From NCBI GenBank assembly GCA_020851465.1, contig JADZCR010000017.1:206485-270484 (forward strand): a DNA stretch of 64,000 bases, given 5' to 3'. The DNA comes from Phycisphaeraceae bacterium. GTDB lineage: Bacteria; Planctomycetota; Phycisphaerae; Phycisphaerales; Phycisphaeraceae. Shown piece after piece: positions 17,393-26,874 of the stretch. The first letter of the stretch is position 1; each line of letters begins with the position of its first letter. The notes beneath the pieces were generated by a model. The model was not told the DNA's origin and did no database searches. It saw only the letters and a program-made list of their open reading frames with translations. Position numbers and translations under genes: made by a program.

Positions 17393-17662
17393 CTATATCT
17401 GCTCGCGTTTGCCTGTCGCGCGGAACCTTGCGCGTTTCTTTGCATATTCCTCTGGCGAGTGGCTCAGGTCCGGATCATCGACCCCTGCTAACGATTGTTC
17501 GTGCAGTTGTTTAAGAAACGGCACACACCACCCGCAACCCGTACCGGCGGAAAGACACTCGCTGATGAGGCTGGCGAAGGGCGGCTTTTCGCGCTTGCAA
17601 AAGTTGACGATTTTTCGCTTGGAAACGTGAAAACAAAGACAAACATGATCGTCGGGATTCAT
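17393..17662 (-). CDS. BFD-like [2Fe-2S] ferredoxin domain protein
   Basis: 89 residues. N-terminal CLCFHVSKRKIV and later TGCGWCVPFL provide the four Cys (CxC ... CxxC) of the BFD-type [2Fe-2S] fold seen in bacterioferritin-associated ferredoxin and in NirB/NifU domains. The C-terminal 30 residues are charged and unlike the short E. coli Bfd (64 residues). A role in iron release or electron transfer is inferred from the family; no bacterioferritin gene lies nearby. Its end is 16 bp from the end of the convergent PhyH gene, and its start shares an AT-rich divergent spacer with recR. Confidence 0.82.
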   Translation of the reverse strand: MNPDDHVCLCFHVSKRKIVNFCKREKPPFASLISECLSAGTGCGWCVPFLKQLHEQSLAGVDDPDLSHSPEEYAKKRARFRATGKREQI

Positions 17663-17792
17663 GCCCTAATCTTATAAAAACAATCAAACCCGACCAGTTA
17701 AACTGATCCTAAGACGTGAAAACGCCGAAATTTCCTGCTACGGAGCAAAATCCGGGCCAATCCTTATTTTTAACCGGTAAAATAAATCCGAT

Positions 17793-18449
17793 ATGCCGCA
17801 ACCTGCGACCCATACTGCCGCCATGAACCATCTCATACAGCGGCTTTCCCGCCTGCCGGGGCTGGGAAAACGCTCGGCTGAGCGGCTGGCGTACCATCTG
17901 CTCAAGCAGCCTGCGGAAGAAGCGAATGAACTGGCGGGAGCGATCATCGACCTCAAGGCCAACGTCCGTCATTGCGCTGTGTGTTTTAATCTGACCGAGT
18001 CTCTGGTTTGCTCCATCTGTTCCGATGCTCAGCGCGATCACAGCATTGTGCTCGTCGTCGAGCAGCCTTCCGATGTGATCAGCCTGGAATCCACTGGCAT
18101 GCATCATGGGGTGTATCACGTGCTGATGGGTCGGCTGTCGCCACTCGAAGGAGTCGGTCCGGGTGAATTAAATATTGACTCACTGATGGAACGGGTGAAA
18201 GCCTCCGCAGCAGTGGAGCCTTCATCTGTTCAGTCGAAGTCAACCGCAGTACCCATCCGCGAAGTGATCCTCGGCACCAACCCGACTCTCGAAGGCGACG
18301 GCACCGCGCTGTATCTCTCTAAGCAGCTTTCAACTCTCGGCGTCAAGGTCTCGCGCCTGGCCCGCGGCCTGCCGCAGGGAAGCCATCTCGAACTCGTGAG
18401 CAAGGCTGTGTTGGCCGATGCTATCTCAGGAAGACAGGATGTTCGATGA
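17793..18449 (+). CDS. recR: Recombination mediator RecR
   Basis: 218 residues. Helix-hairpin-helix LSRLPGLGKRSAERLA, four-Cys zinc finger CAVCFNLTESLVCSIC, Toprim domain beginning with LVVEQPSDVISLE, and the Walker-like LGTNPTLEGDGTALYL near the C-terminus. With RecF/RecO it loads RecA onto SSB-coated DNA at gaps. A Ser/Ala-rich insert of about 15 residues (AAVEPSSVQSKSTAV) sits before the last Toprim strand. Met at 17823 is an alternative start that would be closer to the usual RecR N-terminus; neither has a strong ribosome-binding site. rpoN follows on the same strand after 115 bp. Confidence 0.95.
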   Translation: MPQPATHTAAMNHLIQRLSRLPGLGKRSAERLAYHLLKQPAEEANELAGAIIDLKANVRHCAVCFNLTESLVCSICSDAQRDHSIVLVVEQPSDVISLESTGMHHGVYHVLMGRLSPLEGVGPGELNIDSLMERVKASAAVEPSSVQSKSTAVPIREVILGTNPTLEGDGTALYLSKQLSTLGVKVSRLARGLPQGSHLELVSKAVLADAISGRQDVR

Positions 18450-18564
18450 GCTGCTGTTCGTCGAGGTACCGCCCGGCCTCCAAATAAACACGGATGCGTG
18501 GCAGACCGGGTAATTCTCAGCATCGTGCCTTCAGCAGCCGACGATCAAGGACCGGCGATTCCCC

Positions 18565-20139
18565 ATGAGGATTGATACCGGACAACATCTGCGACTCGGC
18601 CAGCACATGAAGCTGGCGCCGCGCATGATCCAGTCGATGGAGATTCTCCAGATGACCGCGCAGGCGCTGGAGGCCCGCATCGAGCAGGAATTGTCGAGCA
18701 ATCCAACCCTTGAGCTTCAGGAAGAGTCCCCCGACGAACAGGCCATCGAGGAGGAACGCGCCCAGGAAAAGCGCGATGACAAGGAAAACACTCGCGAACT
18801 GGTCGTTGCTGAAAATTCGGACAAGACGCAAGCGGATGACTTCGAGCGACTGGCTAACTTCTCCGAAGAAAATGCTGACAGCTGGGAGTCAAATACTTAC
18901 GAAAGCGGTGAAAGCTATCACATCAGCCGGAACGATGGTGAGCCGGACAAAAAGCACGATGCGATGGCCAATACCGCATCGCGGGCTACCAGCCTCACCG
19001 ATCAACTTCTCGCGCAGTGGCGTCTTATCGAAACGACCCCCGAATTATGGCGAGCCGGCGAATACCTCATTGGTTTCATTGACGATGACGGCTACCTCCG
19101 TACCGATCGCGCAATGTTGATCAATCAGGCACCTCAGGACATCACTCCTGCACAGCTCGATGAAGCGCTGCTGCTCGTGCAGCATTCGCTTGAGCCGGTC
19201 GGGCTGGGTGCCCGTGATCTCCGCGAGTGCCTCCTCCTCCAGATCGACCATCAAACTCGACAACAAATGGAGGAGGCCCGTAATCAATCGAGCCGCAATC
19301 ACCGCGCTAACCATGAAGACCAGAGTCATGAGGAACTCAGTCTTGAGCGTGCTCTCATCAGCGATTATTACCGAGACATCGAGGCCAATCGGTTACCCAA
19401 AATAGCCAAGGGCTTGGGTGTTGAGATCGATGACATCAAGAAAGCGATCGTCAATCTCAGGCAGTTTCATCCGCATCCCGGCCGGCTGCTGGTTACCGAG
19501 ACGCCAAGGCATATCAAACCTGATGCAATCATTGACTTTGACGAAGAGGAAGATCGTTACGTAGCGAAGTTGACGAATGACCGACTCCCGGCGGTGGCGA
19601 TCAATCCTCGCTACACAAAGATGGCCCGCGACTCATCAGTAGATCGGAAGACGCGAGAGTTTATCGGCAATAACCTGCGCTCCGCACGCTGGCTCATTGA
19701 CGCCATCCAACAGCGCGAAAACACGCTGCTGCGCGTCATCAATGTCGTGCTTGAGGCGCAACGGGAGTTTTTTGATGTCGGGCCTCAGGCTCTCAAGCCG
19801 CTACCCATGACGCAAGTTGCGGACCAGCTCGGTATTCATGTGGCGACTGTCAGCCGCGCGGTGAATGAGAAATACATCCAGAGTCCGCGAGGCATCTATC
19901 CTCTGCGAATGTTCTTTTCCGGCGGCACCGCCACCGAAGCGGGCGAGGAAATGAGCTGGACCGCGGTGCAGGCAAAACTCGAAGAAGTCATCAAAAGCGA
20001 AGATAAAGCCAACCCGCTCAGCGACGATGAACTGGTGGATAAGCTGAAAGAAAACGGCATCGAAATCGCACGACGCACCATCGCGAAGTATCGAAAACAG
20101 CTCAATATTCCCACGGCGCGAGCGCGGAAGGAATATTGA
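18565..20139 (+). CDS. rpoN: RNA polymerase sigma-54 factor
   Basis: 524 residues. Region I: LRLGQHMKLAPRMIQSMEIL, the glutamine/leucine-rich activator-responsive part. Region II is acidic (residues about 45-140). The core-binding and DNA-binding parts follow, with the helix-turn-helix MTQVADQLGIHVATVSRAV and the RpoN box ARRTIAKYRKQLNIP close to the C-terminus. There is a polar insert after LLQIDHQTRQQ (NQSSRNHRANHEDQ, around residue 240), absent from the E. coli protein. Sigma-54 holoenzyme needs AAA+ activators; none is encoded in this window. Located 115 bp after recR, possibly co-transcribed. Confidence 0.96.
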   Translation: MRIDTGQHLRLGQHMKLAPRMIQSMEILQMTAQALEARIEQELSSNPTLELQEESPDEQAIEEERAQEKRDDKENTRELVVAENSDKTQADDFERLANFSEENADSWESNTYESGESYHISRNDGEPDKKHDAMANTASRATSLTDQLLAQWRLIETTPELWRAGEYLIGFIDDDGYLRTDRAMLINQAPQDITPAQLDEALLLVQHSLEPVGLGARDLRECLLLQIDHQTRQQMEEARNQSSRNHRANHEDQSHEELSLERALISDYYRDIEANRLPKIAKGLGVEIDDIKKAIVNLRQFHPHPGRLLVTETPRHIKPDAIIDFDEEEDRYVAKLTNDRLPAVAINPRYTKMARDSSVDRKTREFIGNNLRSARWLIDAIQQRENTLLRVINVVLEAQREFFDVGPQALKPLPMTQVADQLGIHVATVSRAVNEKYIQSPRGIYPLRMFFSGGTATEAGEEMSWTAVQAKLEEVIKSEDKANPLSDDELVDKLKENGIEIARRTIAKYRKQLNIPTARARKEY

Positions 20140-20328
20140 CCGAAAAGTCTCCCCTCCGAAATCGCTTGAAGAAGCACGGGTTGAGCGTCGCTGTTTACGA
20201 TGCTGCATGAAAGCGGTAGGGCGTTATGAACATCGCCGCTTATCGCAGCCGCATACAGCGCAATCGCAACCAACGAATATCCGCAGTCGGTGATCGCTCG
20301 AATTACCGCACCGATTATTTTGAATGAC

Positions 20329-21615
20329 TTAATGCGGCATCGGAAAATGAGCGCAAAGCTCTGCGATTTCCGCGCGGACTTTCTGGGCTGTGTCAGCATT
20401 GCCCCCGCTGGTCAGCACGCGATCGATCCACCCTGCGATTTGACGCATTTGTGCCTCACGCAGTCCGCGTGTGGTTACGGCTGGTGAACCCAGTCGCAGA
20501 CCGCTGGTCAGTTTCGGCGGGCGCGGATCCTGAGGAATGCCATTCTTGTTGGTGATCATTCCCGCAGCTTCTAGCCACTTCTCGGCATCGGCACCGGTGA
20601 GTTCCGCGTTCCGTGGCCGCAGGTCCACAAGCATGAGGTGATTATCCGTTCCTCCCGATGACAACCGGTAGCCCTTTTCCGTCAAAGCGGTGGCGAGAGC
20701 TTTCGCGTTTTTCACGATCTGATTCGCGTATTGTTTGAACTCCGGTTGCAGGGCTTCACCGAAACACACCGCCTTTGCCGCGATGATGTGCATCAACGGG
20801 CCTCCCTGGAGGCCGGGGAAGACCGCCTTATCTATCTTCTTCGCAATCTCCTCATCATTGGTCAAGACGATTCCGCCGCGCGGGCCGCGCAGCGTTTTAT
20901 GAGTCGTTGTTGTGACGATGTGAGCATGCGGAAAGGGCGAGGGATGCACGCCGGCAGCCACCAATCCTGCGATGTGGGCGATGTCGGCCATGAGCAGTGC
21001 GCCAACCTCATCCGCAATCGCGCGGAACTTCGCAAAGTCAATCACACGCGGATAGGCTGAGTATCCGCAGAGAATCATTTTTGGTTTGTGTTCGAGGGCG
21101 ACGCGCCGTGCTGCGTCGTAGTCGATCTGCTCATGTTTTGGATCTTTGGCGTCATAGATCAGCGGATAGTGGACGGGCTTGAAATACTTGCCGGAAAAAT
21201 TGATCTTCATCCCATGCGAGAGGTGGCCGCCGTCGGAAAGGATGAGACTGGCAAACGTATCGCCGGGATTCAGCAGCGCGAAAAAGACAGCCGCGTTCGC
21301 GCTGGCACCTGAGTGAGGCTGGACATTGGCAAACCGACAGCCGAAAAGTTTCTTGGCACGATCACGAGCCAGATTCTCGATGATGTCATAGTTCTGACAT
21401 CCGCCGTAGTAACGGGCATCCGGGTATCCCTCGGCATACTTATTGGTCAGACACGATCCCGCCGCCGCCATTACCGCACGGCTGACATGGTTTTCGCTGG
21501 CGATGAGTTCGAGCGTCGTTTCCTGCCGTTTCTCTTCCGCACGGATTGCACGGAAAACTTCCTCATCGGCGGCAAGCGGGCTGTGCGAAACAGGTTCGGC
21601 ATGAGTTGCGGTCAT
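20329..21615 (-). CDS. glyA: Serine hydroxymethyltransferase
   Basis: 428 residues, normal length. PLP-binding Lys in [15 protein letters not shown]; other family blocks are [10 protein letters not shown] near the N-terminus, [13 protein letters not shown], and [14 protein letters not shown]. It converts serine plus tetrahydrofolate to glycine plus 5,10-methylene-THF, the main source of one-carbon units. The TIM-barrel isomerase gene lies immediately upstream on the same strand with 45 bp between, containing a perfect 7-bp hairpin (21636-21654), so the two may share a transcript with processing or partial termination between. Confidence 0.97.
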   Translation of the reverse strand: MTATHAEPVSHSPLAADEEVFRAIRAEEKRQETTLELIASENHVSRAVMAAAGSCLTNKYAEGYPDARYYGGCQNYDIIENLARDRAKKLFGCRFANVQPHSGASANAAVFFALLNPGDTFASLILSDGGHLSHGMKINFSGKYFKPVHYPLIYDAKDPKHEQIDYDAARRVALEHKPKMILCGYSAYPRVIDFAKFRAIADEVGALLMADIAHIAGLVAAGVHPSPFPHAHIVTTTTHKTLRGPRGGIVLTNDEEIAKKIDKAVFPGLQGGPLMHIIAAKAVCFGEALQPEFKQYANQIVKNAKALATALTEKGYRLSSGGTDNHLMLVDLRPRNAELTGADAEKWLEAAGMITNKNGIPQDPRPPKLTSGLRLGSPAVTTRGLREAQMRQIAGWIDRVLTSGGNADTAQKVRAEIAELCAHFPMPH

Positions 21616-21635
21616 TGTCAGCTCCGGTACTAAGT

Positions 21636-21654
21636 CTGTGGGTTCTGCCCACAG
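21636..21654 (-). other. Intercistronic hairpin
   Basis: CTGTGGG-loop-CCCACAG, a perfect 7-bp stem with a 5-nt loop in the 45-bp gap between the isomerase stop and glyA. No T-tract follows, so it is more likely an RNA-stability or processing element than a terminator, or chance. Confidence 0.3.
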
Positions 21655-21660
21655 TCCATC

Positions 21661-22491
21661 CTATAGACTAATTTTCTTGAATGATGCTGCGACTCGGGCC
21701 GCAGTCTCATCGGGTGCCAGTGCGGCCAGTTCCGGCAGGAACGGCTCGGCGGCCACAGGACCATCATAGCCCGTCTCGTGCAAGCCTCCGAGAAACGCGC
21801 CTATGTCGATCACGCCTGTTGCGCCGGGTAACGCGCGTTCGTTGTCGATCTGCTCGTGGGGCAACCGACCCGTGCGGGCGTCATTCACATGTACATACAC
21901 CACTTTACCGCGCAGCTTGCGCGTGATGTCGTCCCGCGTACCACCGGAAGTAAACCAGTGAAAGCAATCAAATAAAACGCCTGTGTCGTGACCGATTGCT
22001 CCAGCCAACTCAAGGATGCCGTCGATATCGTGCACAAAAGGAAATCGAAAATTTTTACGGATCGTTGCGGGGCCGACAAACTCGATAGCCAGCCGAATAC
22101 CGTTCTCCGCGAGTAGTTGCGCTACCGGCTGGAGGCGACGTGTGTGCTGCTCAAAATTAGCTGCATAGTCGAGCGTGTTGTGTGCGGGCATGATCCACGT
22201 GTAACACTTCGTGCAACCAGCCCGTTTGGCGATTAACGCCTGCGTTTCGAGTTTTTTCAGGCCGGTTTGATATGGCCCCTCCTCGCCGCGGAAGTCCAGC
22301 GGCAGACCGAAGCCACCCCATCGTAGGCCCGCGTTCCGGACTCGTTGGCCGTACCCTTCCGGGTCGGTACTGAAATCCGGCTCGTCTAGCGGCAGATCGA
22401 TTCCCTTAAAGCCATGACGCAGCGCGAGGGCAAGACACTCATCAAACGCAGCACTGATGCCGATGGCTTTGGGTGCGAAGTTGCGGAACAT
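21661..22491 (-). CDS. Sugar phosphate isomerase/epimerase-like TIM-barrel protein
   Basis: 276 residues from ATG 22491, preferred because AAAGGA lies 7 nt upstream; the frame continues to 22533. Xylose-isomerase-like TIM barrel (AP endonuclease 2 superfamily). Likely metal ligands are spread as usual: Glu in RLAIEFVGP, Asp/His in FDCFHW, HVNDAR, and Glu in AAEPFLPE. Such enzymes isomerise or epimerise ketoses or inosose derivatives and very often sit beside Gfo/Idh/MocA oxidoreductases, as here: the next gene starts 131 bp away in the opposite direction. The actual substrate cannot be told. Confidence 0.82.
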   Translation of the reverse strand: MFRNFAPKAIGISAAFDECLALALRHGFKGIDLPLDEPDFSTDPEGYGQRVRNAGLRWGGFGLPLDFRGEEGPYQTGLKKLETQALIAKRAGCTKCYTWIMPAHNTLDYAANFEQHTRRLQPVAQLLAENGIRLAIEFVGPATIRKNFRFPFVHDIDGILELAGAIGHDTGVLFDCFHWFTSGGTRDDITRKLRGKVVYVHVNDARTGRLPHEQIDNERALPGATGVIDIGAFLGGLHETGYDGPVAAEPFLPELAALAPDETAARVAASFKKISL

Positions 22492-22622
22492 CACTGTGTC
22501 CTTTGGTGACGGCAGATAATAGCCGGTCGGCAAAAAATCACGGCGTCAGATACCCGACTACCTCTGCCGATTGCGTTTCATAGGGCAAGACAAATAGTGA
22601 GCACTTGCTAAACTCTCCGCCC

Positions 22623-23480
22623 ATGAACATTGGCTTTATCGACTACTACATCGACGAGTGGCACGCGAATAACTACCCGGACTTTATCCGACAGAGTCCG
22701 CTGGGTGCCCGCATGAAGGTGACACACGCATGGGATCAGGGGCCGCAACCGGGCAAGAAACCGCTCGACCAGTGGTGCCGCGATATGGGTGTTACGCAGG
22801 CACGCACCGTTGAGGAAGTGATCGCAAAATGCGATGCGATTATCGTGCTGGCACCCGACAATGTTGAGACTCACGAGGCACTGGCCGATCTGCCTCTGCG
22901 CAGCGGTAAGCCGGTGTATATCGATAAGCCGGTCGCACCCTCGCGTGCCGCAGCGAAACGGCTGTTTGATAAGGCTGCCGCACATAAGACACCCATGTTT
23001 TCCTCATCCGCATTGCGGTTCAGCTCGGAACTGCATGCCGCTCTATCGAGTCCGCTCAAGAACGCTCCCCCTGACTTTATTTCGACGCGAGGCGGCGGAG
23101 ATTTTTCGATTTACGCGATTCACCAGTACGAGATGATCGTCAAAGTGATGGGTGTCGGGGCGCAGCGAGTGATGATGACCAGTAGTCAGGCGGCACCGGG
23201 ATTGGCGATCGACTACGGCAATGGCCGGTTCGCTTCGATGAACGTCGCCTGGGGACACCCGTTCCAGTTATCCGCCGCATACAAGGGAACGGGGAAAGAA
23301 GCGGTTGTCCTCAACCAGATTGATGACTTCTTTCCGCAATTCATCGAGGCAATGCTGACATTTTTCGAGACCCGGCAATCGCCTGTACGCGCGGAGGAAA
23401 CTCTGGAGGTCGCGGGCCTGATCGAAGCGGGGGAAGCGGCGCTCAAGCGGCCGTTCGAGTGGGTTGCGGTCGGCAGATAG
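22623..23480 (+). CDS. Gfo/Idh/MocA-type oxidoreductase, atypical NAD motif
   Basis: 285 residues from ATG 22623 (a TTG at 22605 is in frame). The fold is suggested by AIIVLAPDNVETHEALA, the catalytic-Lys segment KPVYIDKPVAPSRAAAKRL, and a C-terminal beta-sheet domain with the RFASMNVAWG strand. The N-terminus begins MNIGFIDYYIDEWHANNYPD, where members normally carry GxGxxG in the first beta-alpha turn of the Rossmann fold; that glycine motif is missing. Either NAD(P) is bound unusually or tightly, or the protein has another role. It is divergent from the isomerase. Slightly shorter than the 330-400 residues common in the family. Confidence 0.72.
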   Translation: MNIGFIDYYIDEWHANNYPDFIRQSPLGARMKVTHAWDQGPQPGKKPLDQWCRDMGVTQARTVEEVIAKCDAIIVLAPDNVETHEALADLPLRSGKPVYIDKPVAPSRAAAKRLFDKAAAHKTPMFSSSALRFSSELHAALSSPLKNAPPDFISTRGGGDFSIYAIHQYEMIVKVMGVGAQRVMMTSSQAAPGLAIDYGNGRFASMNVAWGHPFQLSAAYKGTGKEAVVLNQIDDFFPQFIEAMLTFFETRQSPVRAEETLEVAGLIEAGEAALKRPFEWVAVGR

Positions 23481-23690
23481 GAAACCGGGAACCGTCTAAC
23501 TGTCAAATGAGTTGTACTGTTCACCAGCGGTGCGATGTTTTTTGCGTACCGGTGTGTTCTCGTTTCCGTTAAAAGCCGGTGCTTGCGGCTTATTTTGGGT
23601 GAATCGCGGTATCGCTCCGGCGTCGAGGGTGCAAAGCCTGCCCGTCCAGTCCAATTACGTCACGCTCTCTTTCCACGGTGACAGGATCGC

Positions 23691-24851
23691 TCACCGCAGG
23701 AAAAGCTCTCGCGGTCCGGTTGTTAGCACCTCACAACCTTTTTCAGTTACGAGGATGGTTTCGCTGCATGTCGCGCCGCAGATGCCGACATCGCGCAGGC
23801 TGGTGCTGCAATGAAAAACCATACCAGGCCGAAGCTCATCACGGACGCCGACGCCGATCCATAGTCCCGGATGGTCGGACCATTCGGGAGGAAAACCCAG
23901 ACCGACGCTGTAGCCGTAGTAGCCGTGCCAGACGATGTGTCTGGGGATCGACTCCAGCTCGCGTGCCGATTGAGAGGCGACATCGCCGGCAATCGCACCG
24001 GGTTTGATGTTTTGGATCATCGCCTCGACACTGGCGATGGCTGCGTTGGCCAGCTCACGTTCCAGCGACGTCGGCTCTCCCAGTACAGCCGTGCGCAGCA
24101 TCGGTGTCTGGTATCGCTCTACTGACGCGGCAATCTCGATAAACACCGGGTCACCATCAAGAATCGGCACGCGGTGAAAGGTCGAGTGGGGTACGCCGCT
24201 GCGACGACCGGTCGTTACGATCACGGGATACGACGAATATTCGCTGCCGCCTCGGATCATCGACTCGTAACCAACTGCTGCGATGTCGTTGTCGGTCGCG
24301 CCAGGACGGACAGCACGGATCATTGCTGTCATTGCCTCACCCGTGATGTGTCCGGCGCGGCGGAGACAGGCGATCTCCGGTTCGGATTTGATCGCCATCA
24401 CACTGGGGACGCAATTTGTCGCATCCACCAGCACCGCATCAGGCAGCAGGCCGCGAATGGCGAGATACCCCGAAGCACCCAGTGAGGAGTAATTCCCCAT
24501 CTCCAGGCCGATACGTCCGCGATTAAAGCCGAGCTTCTTGACAAGATTAGCCGCAGCTTCGTGGGGGTTCTGGTGCAGTCCGTAAAGGTTTCGCGCCTCC
24601 ACCCACGAACTGAGCAGAGCATTGTGGCTCTCGAAGTCCTGGCAGAGCAACTCAATGGGAGCATCCCGGGGAATCGCAACGAGCCAGAGCTTGTGCGGCG
24701 AGACGCTCTCAATACCGGTGAGATAACAGACACTTGCCATCGTCGTGGCGAGAACCAGGTCAAGATTCCGTTCCGACATGGAACGCTGAACGCCAGCGAC
24801 TCGACGTTGATATTCGGTAACAGGAAAGGCAAGCTTTTTGTGGGTGTTCAT
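23691..24851 (-). CDS. M24 (creatinase/ectoine-hydrolase-like) hydrolase
   Basis: 386 residues from ATG 24851; longer frame to 24932. N-terminal creatinase-type domain (to about residue 140) and a C-terminal pita-bread domain. In metal-dependent M24 aminopeptidases two Asp in DxG...D, one His and two Glu hold the metals. Here the first stretch is PVFIEIAASVERYQTPML, with Glu for the first Asp and no second Asp, and the GYSVGLGFPPEWSDHPGL block resembles that of ectoine hydrolase DoeA and creatinase, which work without metal on C-N bonds of small molecules. Final block CSETILVTEKG. Substrate unknown; the next gene upstream on the same strand is a PhyH oxygenase, the family of ectoine hydroxylase. 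Confidence 0.8.
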   Translation of the reverse strand: MNTHKKLAFPVTEYQRRVAGVQRSMSERNLDLVLATTMASVCYLTGIESVSPHKLWLVAIPRDAPIELLCQDFESHNALLSSWVEARNLYGLHQNPHEAAANLVKKLGFNRGRIGLEMGNYSSLGASGYLAIRGLLPDAVLVDATNCVPSVMAIKSEPEIACLRRAGHITGEAMTAMIRAVRPGATDNDIAAVGYESMIRGGSEYSSYPVIVTTGRRSGVPHSTFHRVPILDGDPVFIEIAASVERYQTPMLRTAVLGEPTSLERELANAAIASVEAMIQNIKPGAIAGDVASQSARELESIPRHIVWHGYYGYSVGLGFPPEWSDHPGLWIGVGVRDELRPGMVFHCSTSLRDVGICGATCSETILVTEKGCEVLTTGPRELFLR

Positions 24852-25049
24852 TTTCTTAACCAAAGTCTTAAAACCTATCATCGCGGTGTTGAACCGCGAT
24901 GATATCGCAGGCGAGGTGAGACATGCCCGCACGGCAGAGATCGTCCCTCTCTCTGCGGGTTAGAACGCGGCAATGCGAAACCGACTAGCACCGCGAATGG
25001 TTGCAATCAGTGAGAGACGTTGCCGCGCGATGGGTTATTCAGGCGGCTG

Positions 25050-25967
25050 TTAATGCGCTGACAGGCTCAGCAGTTTCACGGGTTTGACGGGCTTGCTGTT
25101 GCGGCAAACGATCGGGAAATGCTCGCCAGCCTCGATCATCGGGGCACCATCGGGCAGGTTGATGAATTGCTCCATCGGATGACCGCGTTTGCCGGCGTAG
25201 TAGGCAGCCCCCGTCATGTAATGGATCGCGATTGCGCGACGCGGACGGGGCGATTTATTCGTCGGCGAACCATGCCACGTCAACGAGTGATGAAAAGAGA
25301 CTTCGCCTTTCTTGACCGGCCAGGGGATCGCTTTGGCCTCTTTGACCTGTGAATCCGTGGGCACGTTGAATCCCTCGTTGGCTTTGCCGAATTCCTGTAG
25401 ATCTTTGAGGTTCTGCTTGGTGCGGAGAAATTCCATCTGGTTTCCCCACTTGTGGGAGCCGGGAATCATCCACATGCAGCCGTTGTCGAGATCCGCATCG
25501 TCAAAGGGAATCCAAGCGGACACTGGCGTCATCGGCAGGATGGTTGGCCAGAGCGGCGCATCCTGATGCCAGCTTGTCGCACCACCCGCCTGCGCGGGTT
25601 TGTATTGCACCTGGTCATGCCAGATCATCAGGTCGCTCATCCCGGTCAATTGAGAGATGCCGGTGACGACCTTGGGGTGATACAAGAGTTTTTCAAATGC
25701 GGGCGAGCATTCCCACATGTTGACGATTTGCCAGACGGGAGTTTTGCCGTCACCGCTGCCGTAGGTGTCCTTGGTGCCATCGACTGAACCGGTCAGATCG
25801 CGGAAGAGCACGGGTCTGGGATCGGAAGGGCCGAAGCCATGAGGCCCTATGTCGATGACGCGATCGAGTTCCGCGGTCAGCTCAGCCAGTTCCGCGTCGG
25901 TGAGGATACGTCCGCCGTTGAGACAGCCATTGCGTTCAAATTCGTTGATCTGCTGTGTGGAAAGCAT
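25050..25967 (-). CDS. PhyH-family Fe(II)/2-oxoglutarate dioxygenase
   Basis: 305 residues. Canonical facial triad: His134 and Asp136 in SWHQDAPLWP, distal His in LTWHGS, and the 2-oxoglutarate-binding Arg in PRPRRAIAI. Conserved block DNGCMWMIPGSHKWG. PhyH enzymes hydroxylate unactivated carbons of small molecules such as phytanoyl-CoA or ectoine. It lies on the same strand upstream of the M24 hydrolase with a ~200 bp gap, so may share a pathway with it. Unlike the PhyH protein at 16486 it keeps the HxD motif, so is expected to be an ordinary hydroxylase. Substrate unknown. Confidence 0.88.
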   Translation of the reverse strand: MLSTQQINEFERNGCLNGGRILTDAELAELTAELDRVIDIGPHGFGPSDPRPVLFRDLTGSVDGTKDTYGSGDGKTPVWQIVNMWECSPAFEKLLYHPKVVTGISQLTGMSDLMIWHDQVQYKPAQAGGATSWHQDAPLWPTILPMTPVSAWIPFDDADLDNGCMWMIPGSHKWGNQMEFLRTKQNLKDLQEFGKANEGFNVPTDSQVKEAKAIPWPVKKGEVSFHHSLTWHGSPTNKSPRPRRAIAIHYMTGAAYYAGKRGHPMEQFINLPDGAPMIEAGEHFPIVCRNSKPVKPVKLLSLSAH

Positions 25968-26085
25968 GGTGTGACCCTCGAAGGTGACGCATTATCTTAT
26001 CCGCAACGATAAAGGAGAAGAAGAATCGAGCACGCAGCCTGATCTCCGACGGGAAAGTCATTCGCCTTCCAAATATGATGTACCG

Positions 26086-26874
26086 ATGCAACCTCTCACA
26101 CTGATCCTTCGTACTGCTGGCACCAATTGCGACCGGGAATTGGCTCATGCCTTTGAACTGGCGGGCGCAGCTACGCAGACTCTCCACCTCAACGAGCTTA
26201 TCAAGGATCCCGCTCGGATTGATCGATTCGACCTGATCGGTTTCCCCGGCGGATTCAGCTACGGCGACGACATCGCAGCGGGACGGATCTTCGCCAACCG
26301 CCTGCGTCACCATCTTTACGAGCCGCTCAAGGGTGCGATTGCCCGCGGTGTGCCGATGATCGGCGTCTGTAATGGTTTTCAGGTGCTGGCAAAACTTGGC
26401 TTATTACCTGAGCCGGAGGGTGCTGGAAACGGCAGGCAGGCTGTGACGCTTGCCGACAATGCTTGCGGACGTTTTATCGATCGCTGGGTGAAGCTTGAAG
26501 CGCAGGCGGATTCCGTATGCGTATGGACTCGCGGTTTGTCGAGCTTGGAGTTGCCAATCGCACATGGCGAGGGTCGGTTTGTGCCCGAGTCTGACGCGGT
26601 GCTGGAACGGATCAAACAGAATCGTCAGATCGCATTGCGCTACGCAGCGGATGACAACCCCAACGGCTCAACCGACAATATCGCGGGAGTTTGCGACCCA
26701 ACCGGCCTGGTCCTGGGTCTGATGCCGCACCCGGAACGGTTTATTCATCCGACTAACCATCCGCAATGGACCCGCCAATCGGCTCAATGGATGTCAGAGA
26801 CACCGGCTGGACTGCGGTTTTTTCAAAATGCGGTGGAACGGGTCGCCAGCAAGGCGACGTTGGCGGTGGGATAG
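26086..26874 (+). CDS. purQ: Phosphoribosylformylglycinamidine synthase subunit PurQ
   Basis: 262 residues from ATG 26086; an in-frame upstream start at 25984 would add 34 residues unlike the family. Class I glutamine amidotransferase: LIGFPGGFSYGDDIAAGR, nucleophile Cys95 in GVCNGFQVL, and catalytic His in MPHPERF. It supplies ammonia from glutamine to PurL for the fourth step of purine synthesis. purL and purS are not in this window. Somewhat longer than the ~230-residue PurQ of Firmicutes. Start region is divergent from the PhyH gene, with 118 bp between start codons. Confidence 0.94.
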   Translation: MQPLTLILRTAGTNCDRELAHAFELAGAATQTLHLNELIKDPARIDRFDLIGFPGGFSYGDDIAAGRIFANRLRHHLYEPLKGAIARGVPMIGVCNGFQVLAKLGLLPEPEGAGNGRQAVTLADNACGRFIDRWVKLEAQADSVCVWTRGLSSLELPIAHGEGRFVPESDAVLERIKQNRQIALRYAADDNPNGSTDNIAGVCDPTGLVLGLMPHPERFIHPTNHPQWTRQSAQWMSETPAGLRFFQNAVERVASKATLAVG

